Positions 1 through 9,107 of a stretch of 64,000 nt of DNA are shown here, piece after piece. Positions within the stretch are counted from its first letter, which is position 1; each line of letters begins with the position of its first letter. This stretch comes from Neobacillus mesonae. GTDB taxonomy: Bacteria; Bacillota; Bacilli; Paenibacillales; Paenibacillaceae. The notes under the pieces are model-generated. The model saw nothing but the letters and a program-made list of their open reading frames with translations. It was not told where the DNA came from and ran no database searches. Location of the stretch: assembly GCA_023715865.1 (NCBI GenBank), contig JAMBOW010000002.1, forward strand, positions 372,001-436,000, written 5' to 3'. A program made the position numbers and the translations under genes.

Positions 1-319
1 TAATGGGCTGCCGATACGCAATAATGGATAAGGTCTCCAGAGCCGCTTGGGATAAAGAGGACCTGGAAGGCGAATAAGCAAGCTTCTCGAAGTAAGGTGC
101 GTGTTCAGGTAGAGTTCCCATCTGATAGTTTCCGGCTATCTTTAAGATCTGCAAACCTCTCCCTTGCTGCGAATATTCTCGCTTCAGTTCTTCGAGCGCA
201 TCTGTCACGACTTCTGGACGCTGATCGACGATTTCGGAAAGATGCTTGACGTTCAGTCCTTCTTCCCCTGATAAAAACAGCAAGCCCTCAATAATCGATT
301 TCAATGTCGGAAAGTCCAT
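1..319 (-). CDS. scpB: Segregation and condensation protein B, N-terminal part (cut by window edge)
   Basis: The reverse frame reads as the N-terminal ~106 residues of ScpB, the winged-helix partner that joins ScpA and Smc in the bacterial condensin complex acting on the nucleoid. Visible family text includes LKSIIEGLLFLSGEEGL near the start and LSQAALETLSIIAYRQPI at the edge, the latter being the usual ScpB core. The ATG at 317-319 has an AAAGGA-like site just upstream and lies inside the end of scpA, so the two genes overlap by about 32 bases and are probably translationally coupled. The C-terminal half lies outside the window. Confidence 0.9.
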   Translation of the reverse strand, partial: MDFPTLKSIIEGLLFLSGEEGLNVKHLSEIVDQRPEVVTDALEELKREYSQQGRGLQILKIAGNYQMGTLPEHAPYFEKLAYSPSRSSLSQAALETLSIIAYRQPI

Positions 320-1085
320 TCCTTTCTTCTTCCCCTCTCCATTCCATAACGATATCCTCAAACAATCGTTCCTGGTAACATACAATTTGTTTCATCTTCA
401 TCAACTCCAAAATAGCCAAAAAGGTAACGACGATCTCTTGCCGATACATATCCTCGTGCAGCAGTTTAGAAAACAGCATTTTACTGCCATACCCTTTTTG
501 TCCTAGCGTGCCTGCTACATCACGAATCCGATCCTTTACCGATATCTCATCCCGATGTATCTTAGCCACACTCGTATTTCGCGTAGCCCGGCTGAGTGCT
601 TTCTGAAAAGCCGCTATCAAATCAGCGGTGTGCAAACCTTCAACTGGATTTGACGGCTCAGCTTGTACATACGGAGCCAGATCTTCCGGCTCTTTAGAAA
701 AAATAAGGCTGCGAACTGATTCACGTTCATGCAGATGACGTGCTATGCTCTTGAATTTTCGATATTCAATAAGCTTTTGAACCAATTCAGCACGCGGGTC
801 CTGTTCTTCCTCTTCCATATAAAAATCATCTTCAAAATCAGGAATGACAGGAGGCTTGGGCAGCAGAATTTTACTCTTTATCGCCAGCAGTGTTGCTGCC
901 ATCACTAGAAATTCACTCGTAATATCAAGCTCCAGCTCTTGCATGGAATGAATATAATCCATATATTGGTCCGTAATCCGGCTGATCGGTATATCCTGGA
1001 TGTCAATCTCATGTTTGTCTATTAAATGTAATAGAAGGTCCAATGGGCCTTCAAACGATTCAAGCTTATAGGTTACAACCGTCAA
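288..1085 (-). CDS. scpA: Segregation and condensation protein A (kleisin)
   Basis: ScpA is the kleisin subunit that bridges Smc heads and binds ScpB. The protein begins VVTYKLESFEGPLDLLLHLI, the hallmark N-terminal kleisin helix, and continues with IDIQDIPI and a C-terminal winged helix around residues 180-260. The length of about 265 residues fits the family. An ATG at 1094 would directly abut the GGGAGG Shine-Dalgarno site, so the TTG at 1083-1085, nine bases from that site, is the more likely start and gives the usual MTVVTYKLE beginning. It overlaps scpB downstream and follows ribH after 100 bases. Confidence 0.95.
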   Translation of the reverse strand: MTVVTYKLESFEGPLDLLLHLIDKHEIDIQDIPISRITDQYMDYIHSMQELELDITSEFLVMAATLLAIKSKILLPKPPVIPDFEDDFYMEEEEQDPRAELVQKLIEYRKFKSIARHLHERESVRSLIFSKEPEDLAPYVQAEPSNPVEGLHTADLIAAFQKALSRATRNTSVAKIHRDEISVKDRIRDVAGTLGQKGYGSKMLFSKLLHEDMYRQEIVVTFLAILELMKMKQIVCYQERLFEDIVMEWRGEEERNGLSDIEIDY

Positions 1086-1189
1086 TGGACGCATCCTCCC
1101 GCAACTGTTAAAAAATACATAAAGCCCTGCCCCGGCATCCTTTGATTTAAAAGTGATACCTGAGTACAGGGCACTATATTAAATAAGCA

Positions 1190-1657
1190 CTATTTTAGCT
1201 GTTTCGTCAAGTTTGCCATCTCAATTGCTGCTACGGCAGCATCCCAGCCCTTGTTACCTGCTTTGGTTCCGGAGCGTTCGATGGCCTGTTCAATATTTTC
1301 AGTGGACACAAGTCCGAAGATCGTAGGAACTCCTGTCTTCAGGTTAATTGCCGCTACGCCTTTCGCCATCTCGTTGCAGACATAATCATAATGAGTCGTT
1401 GAACCGCGGATTACGGTAGCAAGTGTAATGACTGCATCGTACTTTCCACTCTCGGCCATTTTTTGAGCGATAAGAGGAATCTCAAATGCTCCAGGCACCC
1501 AGGCTACATCGACTTCTTCATCTTTTACTCCATGACGCTTAAAAGCATCCAATGAGGCAGACAACAGCTTACTTGTTAAAAATTCGTTAAACCGTCCTAC
1601 AACGACTCCGTATCTTAATCCTTCTGAGACTAAATTACCTTCAAAATAGTTTGCCAT
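1190..1657 (-). CDS. ribH: 6,7-dimethyl-8-ribityllumazine synthase
   Basis: RibH condenses 5-amino-6-ribitylaminouracil with dihydroxybutanone phosphate to make lumazine, the penultimate riboflavin step. Family marks are [18 protein letters not shown] near the N terminus, [10 protein letters not shown] in the middle and [15 protein letters not shown], which carries the conserved catalytic His (H89-type). The length of 155 residues is normal for a subunit of the icosahedral enzyme. It is the last gene of the riboflavin operon, 42 bases after ribBA. I see no clear terminator between it and scpA, so readthrough into scpAB is possible. Confidence 0.97.
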   Translation of the reverse strand: MANYFEGNLVSEGLRYGVVVGRFNEFLTSKLLSASLDAFKRHGVKDEEVDVAWVPGAFEIPLIAQKMAESGKYDAVITLATVIRGSTTHYDYVCNEMAKGVAAINLKTGVPTIFGLVSTENIEQAIERSGTKAGNKGWDAAVAAIEMANLTKQLK

Positions 1658-1699
1658 CTTTATTCATCAACCCTTCATATATAGTAATAATGCTATGAT

Positions 1700-2935
1700 T
1701 TAAATTTGCTCGTTTTGCTCGATATCATCAAACTTCAACATATGACCAAGCTTCGATTGCTTGGTATGAAGGTATGATGAGTTATCTTCATTTTCAGCAA
1801 TCTGAATCGGCACTCTGGAAACAACCTCCAGACCATAACCTTCAAGTCCTTTGATTTTACGAGGATTGTTAGTCAGAAGGTTAATTTGGCGAATACCCAA
1901 ATCCTTAAGGATTTGAGCTCCAATACCATAATCACGAAGATCAGCAGGAAAGCCAAGCTTCAGATTGGCATCTACGGTATCAAGTCCCTGCTCCTGCAGC
2001 TTATATGCCTTTAGTTTATTAATGAGGCCAATGCCCCTGCCTTCTTGGCGCATGTAGAGCAGCACGCCGCTGCCGTTCTCATGGATCTGACGGAGGGCCG
2101 CTTCAAATTGGGGGCCGCAGTCACAGCGATGTGAATGAAAGACGTCCCCTGTCAAGCATTCGGAGTGAACACGAACAAGTACAGGTTCATCTGTGTTTAG
2201 CGTGCCTTTTACCAGGGCAACATGCTCCTTCTGATCTACTTCATTCGTATAGGCAATGGCTTGAAACTCACCGAAATCCGTCGGCATTCTGACCGCAACC
2301 TCACGGGTAACCAGCTTTTCCTTGGCATTGCGGTATGCAATCATATCCTTAATACTGATCAGCTTTAAGTCATGCTGATTGGCAATTTCCCGCAGGTCAG
2401 GAAGTCTTGCCATTGATCCGTCTTCCTTAATAATTTCGCAAATTACGCCAGCAGGGTACGAGCCGCTCATTCTGGCAAGATCAACAGCTGCTTCTGTGTG
2501 ACCAGCGCGTCTTAGCACTCCGCCTTTTTTGGCAACCAGCGGAAACATGTGCCCAGGCTTTCTGAAATCTTCACCTGTAGAAGCCGGATCGATTAACGCT
2601 TTAACTGTAATCGAACGCTCGTGAGCTGAGATACCGGTAGTCGTATGTTTGTGATCGACGGATACGGTAAAGGCAGTGCCATGGAAATCTGTATTTTGCT
2701 GAACCATTGGTTTGAGGTCCAGTTCCTCTGCACGTTCCTGAGTAATCGGCACACATACAAGGCCACGTCCTTCGGTAATCATGAAATTAATAACCTCAGG
2801 CGTCGCTTTGTCAGCCAGAGCAACAAAATCCCCTTCATTCTCCCGGTCTTCATCATCAACTACGATAACGACTTTGCCTTGCTGTAAATCTTGAAGAGCT
2901 TCTTCTACTGTATGGAATATGGATTCTTCCTCCAT
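1700..2935 (-). CDS. ribBA: Bifunctional DHBP synthase / GTP cyclohydrolase II
   Basis: The protein catalyses both entry reactions of riboflavin synthesis. Residues ~1-205 are the DHBP synthase half, with the acidic metal-binding loop [13 protein letters not shown] and the GHTEAAVDL segment. Residues ~206-400 are GTP cyclohydrolase II, with zinc ligands in [19 protein letters not shown] and the [12 protein letters not shown] loop. At 411 residues it is a full-length fusion as in Bacillus. The ATG follows an AAGGAAGGTGAG site. It sits between ribE and ribH in the FMN-riboswitch-controlled operon. Confidence 0.97.
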   Translation of the reverse strand: MEEESIFHTVEEALQDLQQGKVVIVVDDEDRENEGDFVALADKATPEVINFMITEGRGLVCVPITQERAEELDLKPMVQQNTDFHGTAFTVSVDHKHTTTGISAHERSITVKALIDPASTGEDFRKPGHMFPLVAKKGGVLRRAGHTEAAVDLARMSGSYPAGVICEIIKEDGSMARLPDLREIANQHDLKLISIKDMIAYRNAKEKLVTREVAVRMPTDFGEFQAIAYTNEVDQKEHVALVKGTLNTDEPVLVRVHSECLTGDVFHSHRCDCGPQFEAALRQIHENGSGVLLYMRQEGRGIGLINKLKAYKLQEQGLDTVDANLKLGFPADLRDYGIGAQILKDLGIRQINLLTNNPRKIKGLEGYGLEVVSRVPIQIAENEDNSSYLHTKQSKLGHMLKFDDIEQNEQI

Positions 2936-2975
2936 GATCTCACCTTCCTTATATGCTGCATTATCTTGTACTTTA

Positions 2976-3647
2976 TCAGTTAAATCCGTGCATGCTTAAA
3001 AATTCCAAGCTCAAATCGGACTTTTTATTTGATGTTCCTGCCCCAGAAGGCTCTTGTCCGTAACGAAGCAAATGGTTTACGTATTTACCAAGAATATCAC
3101 ATTCGAGATTGACGATATCTCCGGTATTTCGGTAAGCAAGCACTGTTTCTCCAAGTGTATGGGGAATAATCGACACAGTAAATGAAGCAGCTGTTGTATC
3201 CACCACAGTCAGGCTGATCCCTTCAATTGTTATGGAGCCTTTGGGAATAATAAATCGAAATACGTCGTCGTGAGCAGGAGCAATTTCAAATACGACAGCA
3301 TTCTGATCACGAGTGATGGACATAATCTTGCCTGTCCCGTCCACATGACCCTGAACAATATGTCCTCCGAATCGACCGCTGGCTGACATCGCTCGTTCAA
3401 GATTCACGAGGCTGCCATTACCCAAATCCTTCAGCGTCGTATGACGGTAAGTTTCCGGCATGACATCTGCAGTGAAACCTCTGGCTTCAATCGTTGTTGC
3501 CGTCAGACACACTCCGTTGACAGCTACACTGTCGCCAATCTTCAAGTCGTCCATGATCCTATTAGCTGTAATGCCGAGCACCATCGCTTCACCTTTGCGG
3601 CCAATACTGCGTATTCTGCCCACTTCTTCAATCAGTCCAGTAAACAT
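2976..3647 (-). CDS. ribE: Riboflavin synthase alpha chain
   Basis: RibE dismutates two lumazine molecules into riboflavin and the RibH substrate. The start [12 protein letters not shown] is diagnostic, and the protein shows the expected internal duplication: a first lumazine-binding repeat around residues 1-97 (with GVCLTA) and a second around 98-195 (with GHVDGTG and GISLTVVD). The 223-residue length is typical. The ATG is preceded by AAGGAGTG with good spacing. It lies 22 bases after ribD in the operon. Confidence 0.97.
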   Translation of the reverse strand: MFTGLIEEVGRIRSIGRKGEAMVLGITANRIMDDLKIGDSVAVNGVCLTATTIEARGFTADVMPETYRHTTLKDLGNGSLVNLERAMSASGRFGGHIVQGHVDGTGKIMSITRDQNAVVFEIAPAHDDVFRFIIPKGSITIEGISLTVVDTTAASFTVSIIPHTLGETVLAYRNTGDIVNLECDILGKYVNHLLRYGQEPSGAGTSNKKSDLSLEFLSMHGFN

Positions 3648-3669
3648 GGCATTTCACTCCTTACCAGCC

Positions 3670-4770
3670 CTAGGGCCACACAGGTAAACCTGTAATGCAT
3701 ATATTATCTCCAATGGTCTCCACTTCGAGTTTACCTAGAACTATAGCTTCACTCATTCTTTCCACACCTTCAAAGCGGAAGCTGCCTGGTGTATCATATC
3801 CTCCGACAATTTTCGGCGCTATAATCATCAACAAGCGATCAATCAGCTTCGCTTCCAGCATCGCTCCATTTAGAGTGCCTCCACCTTCAAGCAATATAGA
3901 GCCTATCTCTCTTTCACCCAGTAAGCTCATTGCTCTTAATAAATTCACCCTTGGTCCCGGTCCGCAGCGAATGATCTCAACGCCCAAACGGCTCAGCTCT
4001 TCTTCCATTGCTTGATCTGCTTCATCCGTCGTTAAAATAATCGTTCGAGCAAGTCCATCTCGGATCAGCTTCGCATCCAGTGGTGTTCTCAGTTTAGAAT
4101 CCACCACGATCCGAATGGGATTAATTCCATCTACAGATAATCGAGTTGTTAACTCGGGATTGTCGGCAATAACCGTTTCAACACCTACCATAATCCCTTG
4201 ATGGCGATGTCTTAACATGTGAATATGCTCTCTTGCCTGCTCGTTCGAGATCCATTTGCTGTCACCGCTTCTTGTTGCGATCTTCCCGTCTAATGTAGAG
4301 GCGGTTTTTAGCGTTACAAACGGTAAGCCTGTCGTAATATACTTAATGAATTTTTCGTTTAATCGACGAGCTCTGTCCCGGAGTACGCCTACCTTTACTT
4401 CGATCCCGTGTCTTCTTAACATTTCAAAGCCTTTGCCCGCAACCTGCGGATTCGGATCCTCACAAGCAACGACAACCCTCTTTACTTTTTCACTGATCAG
4501 CCTTTCACTGCATGGAGGAGTCTTGCCATAATGACTGCAAGGTTCAAGGGTAACGTATACCGTACTGCCCTCTGCCTCACTGCCTGCCATGTTGAGCGCA
4601 TGAACCTCGGCATGTCCTGTTCCTCTTTGCAGATGTGTGCCTAGTCCAACCATTCGTCCGTTCTTGACAACTACACAGCCTACGACGGGATTGATACCCG
4701 TTTGACCTTGTGCCCGTTCTGCCATGTCCAAAGCAAGAGACATATAAAACTCATCATTCATCATTTCCAT
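3670..4770 (-). CDS. ribD: Bifunctional diaminohydroxyphosphoribosylaminopyrimidine deaminase / reductase
   Basis: RibD performs the deamination and side-chain reduction in riboflavin synthesis. The N-terminal ~145 residues form a cytidine-deaminase-like zinc domain, with HAEVHAL and EPCSHYGKTPPCS supplying the zinc His and Cys ligands and the catalytic Glu. The C-terminal ~210 residues are the DHFR-like reductase (TLKTASTLDGKIATRSGDSK, EGGGTLNGA). A GTG at 4773 is open, but the ATG at 4768-4770 has better spacing (8 bases) from the AGAGG site. It is the first gene after the FMN riboswitch. Confidence 0.96.
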   Translation of the reverse strand: MEMMNDEFYMSLALDMAERAQGQTGINPVVGCVVVKNGRMVGLGTHLQRGTGHAEVHALNMAGSEAEGSTVYVTLEPCSHYGKTPPCSERLISEKVKRVVVACEDPNPQVAGKGFEMLRRHGIEVKVGVLRDRARRLNEKFIKYITTGLPFVTLKTASTLDGKIATRSGDSKWISNEQAREHIHMLRHRHQGIMVGVETVIADNPELTTRLSVDGINPIRIVVDSKLRTPLDAKLIRDGLARTIILTTDEADQAMEEELSRLGVEIIRCGPGPRVNLLRAMSLLGEREIGSILLEGGGTLNGAMLEAKLIDRLLMIIAPKIVGGYDTPGSFRFEGVERMSEAIVLGKLEVETIGDNICITGLPVWP

Positions 4771-4841
4771 CACTTTAACCTCTTTTCAACAAGAAACGAA
4801 AATAGAAAACACCAACTGAAGTAATTCTAAGTTCCGTAATC

Positions 4842-4880
4842 TAAAAAAAGCCCTTGCCGGATATAGCCGGACAGGGGCTT
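4842..4880 (-). terminator. Rho-independent terminator forming the FMN riboswitch expression platform
   Basis: Read on the minus strand, AAGCCC-TGTCCGG pairs with CCGGCAAGGGCTT across a short loop and is followed by a run of T. It sits about 150 bases downstream of the aptamer and about 70 bases before ribD, so FMN binding probably favours this hairpin and switches the operon off by transcription termination. Confidence 0.85.
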
Positions 4881-5030
4881 GAGAGTTCAATAGAAGTACG
4901 GCCAGACTGCTTCGAATAGGGTTATTCCTCATTCGAAGTTCAGCAAATAAGCATGCCATAAGAATTGATTATTAGAGCACGCATAATTCAGTCAGCCGGG
5001 TACGAAAACAAAATGTCTTATGTACCTATT

Positions 5031-5170
5031 CTCCTTCTCTCATCCAGACTATACTGTCGGTTCCGGAATTTCACCAGATCCACCGTTAGCGGTTGCTAGC
5101 GGGTCACGGACTAAGACTCTTGGACAGAGTCATCACCGCCGGTAGGGAATTGCACCCTGCCCCGAAGGAT
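5031..5170 (-). ncRNA. FMN riboswitch (RFN element)
   Basis: On the minus strand the block starts with ATCCTTCGGGGCAGGGTG, passes through CCCTACCGGCGGTGAT, GACCCGCTAGC, GGTGGATCTGGTGAAATTCC and GACAGTATAGTCTGGATG, and closes with AGAGAAGGA. These are the conserved strands of the six-helix RFN aptamer in the correct order, with the outer P1 ends able to pair. It lies upstream of ribD and is expected to repress ribD-ribE-ribBA-ribH when FMN is plentiful. Confidence 0.97.
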
Positions 5171-5217
5171 TACAGCATTATTCTTTTATAAATCCATTAA
5201 TCTAAAGCATTAGAAAA

Positions 5218-5246
5218 ATAGTAGCATTCTCTTTCAGAAAAATCAA
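5218..5246 (-). promoter_or_regulatory. SigA-type promoter of the riboflavin operon
   Basis: On the minus strand TTGATT (5241-5246) and TACTAT (5218-5223) are separated by 17 bases, placing the start of transcription about 40 bases upstream of the RFN aptamer. The -10 matches the consensus in four of six positions, so it is plausible but not certain. Confidence 0.55.
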
Positions 5247-5300
5247 CAATTGAACTTACATTGCCTCGTTCATCCCGAAGTGTCCTCTCCTTATTCCTAT

Positions 5301-5347
5301 AAAAAACACCCCGCATATAAGCTCTGGGCCTATATACGGGATGTTGT
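5301..5347 (-). terminator. Terminator downstream of ppiB
   Basis: Minus-strand ACATCCCGTATATA pairs with TATATGCGGGGTGT over an 11-base loop and runs into TTTTTT. It isolates ppiB from the riboflavin operon promoter. Confidence 0.85.
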
Positions 5348-5372
5348 AAAATGCTCGTTATAGCTGAATCAT

Positions 5373-5807
5373 TTACGCATCAAATACGGAAACACTCTTC
5401 ATTTTGTCGCCTTGTTTTACGCCATCGATATATTCCATACCATTGATTACTTTACCGAATACAGTATGAACGCCATCCAGATGCGGCTGCGGCTCATATA
5501 CGATAAAGAATTGGCTGCCGCCCGTATTTTTACCAGCATGAGCCATGGACAGAACGCCTTTTCCATGTTTAGTCGTATTTGTAGCAGTTTCGCAGTCGAT
5601 TGTGTAGCCAGGACCGCCTGTACCGTTGCCTCTAGGGCATCCGCCTTGAGCAACAAAGCCTGGAATTACACGGTGAAAGCTAAGACCGTTGTAAAATCCG
5701 CTGTTTGCAAGTTTTTCAAAGTTTGCTACTGTGTTTGGTGCTTCTTCTGGCAGAAATTCGATTTCTACTGTTCCACCATTTTCAAGTTCAATAATCCCTT
5801 TTTTCAA
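5373..5807 (-). CDS. ppiB: Cyclophilin-type peptidyl-prolyl cis-trans isomerase
   Basis: This is a single-domain cytoplasmic cyclophilin that speeds proline isomerisation during protein folding. [39 protein letters not shown] and [12 protein letters not shown] are the conserved active-site strands, including the catalytic Arg of the FHRVI motif. No signal peptide is seen. A GTG at 5816 overlaps the GAAGGA ribosome site, so the TTG at 5805-5807, about ten bases from it, is the better start and gives [12 protein letters not shown], matching the B. subtilis PpiB beginning. Terminators flank it on both sides, so it is monocistronic. Confidence 0.95.
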   Translation of the reverse strand: MKKGIIELENGGTVEIEFLPEEAPNTVANFEKLANSGFYNGLSFHRVIPGFVAQGGCPRGNGTGGPGYTIDCETATNTTKHGKGVLSMAHAGKNTGGSQFFIVYEPQPHLDGVHTVFGKVINGMEYIDGVKQGDKMKSVSVFDA

Positions 5808-5959
5808 TTGTGTCACTTCCTTCAGAAATTTTCTAATATAGACCGCTTTATATTTATAAGCCTTGTCCTTATTTCATGCATCACTATCTGATTGTATCTA
5901 CTTTAGCACTAATTTGCAATTATCCGCCATCATAAAAACGAACAAAGCATTTAACCTAA

Positions 5960-6012
5960 AAGAAAATCGCTCTTACATCAAGCTGAAATGTCAGCAGCTT
6001 GCGAAGAGCGAA
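5960..6012 (-). terminator. Terminator downstream of lysA
   Basis: Minus-strand TCGCTCTT pairs with AAGAGCGA, enclosing an inner AAGCTG/CAGCTT stem, and is followed by TTTTCTTTT. It starts about ten bases after the lysA stop. Confidence 0.85.
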
Positions 6013-6022
6013 GTTTGAAATC

Positions 6023-7354
6023 TTAGTTATTTACAGTCTGCTTGCTGATCCGCGCTGGAATAATATCGTTGCGAACGATATCTTCATGACTTTCACGGCG
6101 TACAACCAGATCGCTTTGGCCATTTTGTACGAATACAACAGCCGGACGGCGTATCCGATTATAATTGCTCGCCATGGAATAGTTATAAGCACCTGTACAG
6201 GATACGGCAAGCAGATCGCCGGACTCTACGCGAGGAAGCTCTACATCCCATATCAGCATATCTCCGCTTTCACAAGCCTTACCTGCAATGGACACCGTTT
6301 CTTCTGCCGCCTCATTCGCACGGTTAGCCAGGATTGCTTCATATTTGGAATCATAGAGGGCAGGACGCGGATTATCTGTCATACCTCCGTCTACGGCTAC
6401 ATACTTACGAACACCTGGAATGTTCTTGCTCGTTCCTACAGTGTACAATGTAGTACCTGCCTCGCCCACCATGCTGCGACCTGGTTCAACCCAAATCTCA
6501 GGAAGTTCCTCTCCGATTCCAGCAAAATGAGTCTTAACTCCGTCTGTAATCGCTTTGACATACTCCGATACTTGGAGCGGTGTATCACCCTCAAAATAAC
6601 GGATACCAAAACCGCCGCCGAGGTTGACTACCTGGAAAGTAACGTTCAGCTTGCTCTTAACTTCCTTGGCAAACGCTGCGACGCGTTCTACTGCCATTTG
6701 GAAGCCTTCCACCTCAAAGATTTGGGAACCGATGTGGGAGTGAAGGCCTAGAAGCTTAAGATTCGGCTGCTTCTCAGCTAAATCAATCGCTTCAAAAGCA
6801 GCGCCGTTACCAATGTCAAATCCAAATTTGGAATCGGTTTGTCCTGTAGAAATATACTCATGTGTATGAGCTTCCACACCAGGAGTTACACGAAGCAAAA
6901 TGTTGACCTGCTGATTCTTCTCTGCCGCAATAGCTTGCAGTAATTGCAGTTCTACAAAATTATCGACGACAAAGCAGCCGATCTTGGCATCAAGCGCCAT
7001 TTCGATCTCATCCGGTGTCTTGTTATTTCCATGAAAATGAATCCGCTCAGTAGGAAAACCGGCTTGAAGCGCTGTGTACAGCTCACCATCAGAGACAACA
7101 TCCAAAGACAGACCTTCCTGCTCAGCAAGCGCACACATTGCTGTTACGCTGAAGGCTTTGCTCGCATATGCAACTTGGAATTTCAGACCGGAAGCTCTAA
7201 ATGCATCCATATATTCTCTTGCCCGCTTACGAACGAGCGTTTCATCAACAATATATAATGGAGTTCCATATTCTTCTTTAAGCTTAACTGTATCGCATCC
7301 GCCAATTTCCAGATGTCCTGAATCGTTAATTTTGCTAGTACCGTGTAAATACAT
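6023..7354 (-). CDS. lysA: Diaminopimelate decarboxylase
   Basis: LysA decarboxylates meso-diaminopimelate to lysine, the last lysine biosynthesis step. It is a fold-type III PLP enzyme: an alpha/beta barrel holding the PLP lysine in YASKAFSVTAM, the GLHSHIGSQI and NLGGGFGIRY motifs, and a C-terminal beta domain with the substrate Cys in KACESGDML. The 443-residue length is normal. A GTG at 7372 lies within the GTGGAGG ribosome site, so the ATG at 7352-7354 is chosen. The gene has its own promoter and terminator, unlike B. subtilis where lysA follows spoVAF closely. Confidence 0.97.
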   Translation of the reverse strand: MYLHGTSKINDSGHLEIGGCDTVKLKEEYGTPLYIVDETLVRKRAREYMDAFRASGLKFQVAYASKAFSVTAMCALAEQEGLSLDVVSDGELYTALQAGFPTERIHFHGNNKTPDEIEMALDAKIGCFVVDNFVELQLLQAIAAEKNQQVNILLRVTPGVEAHTHEYISTGQTDSKFGFDIGNGAAFEAIDLAEKQPNLKLLGLHSHIGSQIFEVEGFQMAVERVAAFAKEVKSKLNVTFQVVNLGGGFGIRYFEGDTPLQVSEYVKAITDGVKTHFAGIGEELPEIWVEPGRSMVGEAGTTLYTVGTSKNIPGVRKYVAVDGGMTDNPRPALYDSKYEAILANRANEAAEETVSIAGKACESGDMLIWDVELPRVESGDLLAVSCTGAYNYSMASNYNRIRRPAVVFVQNGQSDLVVRRESHEDIVRNDIIPARISKQTVNN

Positions 7355-7410
7355 AATTCGCTTGTCCTCCACTTTTCCTGGAATGAAAAATTTCCATCGA
7401 ATTTTACATC

Positions 7411-7437
7411 AGTATAGCAGAATCCTGTTTTTGTTAA
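7411..7437 (-). promoter_or_regulatory. Extended -10 promoter of lysA
   Basis: On the minus strand TATACT (7411-7416) is preceded by TGC, an extended -10 element, and by a TTAACA -35-like hexamer (7432-7437) at a short 15-base spacing. It lies about 55 bases before the lysA start. Confidence 0.5.
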
Positions 7438-7501
7438 GAATGGATTAATCGGCAGATCATTTGTATTTTATTCATTTACAGCGAGAATCGTTGCCTAAAC
7501 G

Positions 7502-9061
7502 TCACGGCTGCTTAGTATTATCTCTAGGTTTGTTAAAGGAAGGTCTTTTCTTACCTGTCAGCACTGGGGAGCGAACAAAAGTTGCCGCCAATCCCTTTGC
7601 ATTAAAAGGTATAAATGGCCATAGATAAGAAGAATTGTAGGAACGGTGCAGCGTCAGGGCAACAATGATTGCCGTTGTTCCAACCACAAGCCCCGGTACT
7701 TTGAAAATGGCCACGAGCACAAGGAGAATAAGCCTGACGATACGATTCGCAAGTCCCAGCTCATAGCTTGGTGTCGCAAACATCCCTACTGCGGCTACCG
7801 CCATATACAGCAGCACTTCATTAACAAATAATCCAGTCTTTACCGCTACATCTCCAACTAAAATAGCTGCGATCAAACCCATTGCCGAGGCGAGGGGCGT
7901 AGGCGTGTGAACAGCCGCCATCCGCATCAAATCAATCCCGAACTCTACAATTAGGAATTGGAGAATGATCGGGAGCTTTACATTATCCTGAGGCCCTATA
8001 AAGTCAAGCCCGTCCGGCTTTAATCCAGGTTCAATAACAAACAGCATCCACAAAGGAAGCAAAAACAGTGAAGCTAATATCCCTACGAGCCGAATAATTC
8101 GTAAATACGAGCCCATAAACGGTGTCTGCCTGTTCTCCTCTGCATGCTGGCATAAATCAAAAAAGGTAGTGGGCATGATCATGACACTTGGGGAGGTATC
8201 TACAAACAGCACAACCCGTCCCTCCAGCAAATGCGAGGCCACTGAATCAGGACGCTCCGAATACCGAACAAGCGGATAAGGATGCCAGCCCTTATTGATA
8301 ATGATTTCTTCCAGCTGTTTATCTGCAAGCGGAATACCGTCGATATCAATACTTTCAATTTTTTTACGAATCGTTTCCACTTGAAGCTTATCGACAATAT
8401 CGTCAATATATGCGAGACACACGTCCGTCTTTGTTCTTTCCCCCACACGGAAAAGCTCCAGCTTAAAGCCAGGATCATGCAGCCGTCTGCGGACAAGCGA
8501 AACATTCGTGAGCATCGTCTCCGTGAAGCCATCCCTTGCCCCTCTGACAACCCGTTCTAGAGAAGGCTCCTCCGGACCGCGTGAAGGGTAGCTCCGAGTG
8601 TCAATAATGAGCGCCGTTTCTTCACCTTCTACAAAAAAGACACTCATCCCGCTCATAGACTGTATAAAGGCTTCGCTGAGCTTAGTGATCTTTGACACTT
8701 GAATATGCGGAATATAAAATTCAAAATATTTTTCCAAAGCGTCTGAGGTCATCTCATCTTCAGGAATGTACGACAATCGCTTAAATATTTCCGTTAAAAT
8801 ACTGGCATCGGTCAGGCCTGTAATGAATAATAAGCCCGTATGACGGCCGCCAAAGGTCATCTCCCGAAAGTTAACGTCAAAGCTTTCCCCGAACCCCATG
8901 ACATATTTCAGCGTTTTCCGGAGCACGTCAAAATCCGAATAGATCACATCATCGTCCTGCCAGTAACGAATCGACTCCGCAATGGAATCGGACATTTCAC
9001 GTTCTTTCTTTTCCTGGAGCTGTTTCTCTTCTTCACTCATGTGTTGTGATTCATCAGACAT
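7502..9061 (-). CDS. spoVAF: Stage V sporulation protein AF, GerA-family membrane protein
   Basis: This is a GerA-type A-subunit protein: a hydrophilic N-terminal ~290 residues (RSYPSRGPEEPSLERVVRG is the family signature) and a C-terminal membrane region with about five or six helices around residues 310-470. SpoVAF and its relatives associate with SpoVA channel proteins in the spore inner membrane and modulate germination. At 519 residues it is slightly longer than B. subtilis SpoVAF. The ATG has a GGAGG site ten bases away. It follows spoVAB directly, with no spoVAC, D or E between them. GerA homologues look alike, so the name rests partly on this context. Confidence 0.85.
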   Translation of the reverse strand: MSDESQHMSEEEKQLQEKKEREMSDSIAESIRYWQDDDVIYSDFDVLRKTLKYVMGFGESFDVNFREMTFGGRHTGLLFITGLTDASILTEIFKRLSYIPEDEMTSDALEKYFEFYIPHIQVSKITKLSEAFIQSMSGMSVFFVEGEETALIIDTRSYPSRGPEEPSLERVVRGARDGFTETMLTNVSLVRRRLHDPGFKLELFRVGERTKTDVCLAYIDDIVDKLQVETIRKKIESIDIDGIPLADKQLEEIIINKGWHPYPLVRYSERPDSVASHLLEGRVVLFVDTSPSVMIMPTTFFDLCQHAEENRQTPFMGSYLRIIRLVGILASLFLLPLWMLFVIEPGLKPDGLDFIGPQDNVKLPIILQFLIVEFGIDLMRMAAVHTPTPLASAMGLIAAILVGDVAVKTGLFVNEVLLYMAVAAVGMFATPSYELGLANRIVRLILLVLVAIFKVPGLVVGTTAIIVALTLHRSYNSSYLWPFIPFNAKGLAATFVRSPVLTGKKRPSFNKPRDNTKQP

Positions 9062-9107
9062 TCTTAAGAAACCTCCTTTATATACTGCAGATCGCTAACT
9101 TCAGCGA

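Noticed and set aside
1095..1189. Terminator between ribH and scpA
   Set aside because: Only a six-pair GCCCTG/CAGGGC match with a loop of about 40 bases and no T-run.
5999..6751. Plus-strand open frame of 250 codons opposite lysA
   Set aside because: It mirrors conserved LysA sequence, starts inside the lysA terminator region and lacks a ribosome site.
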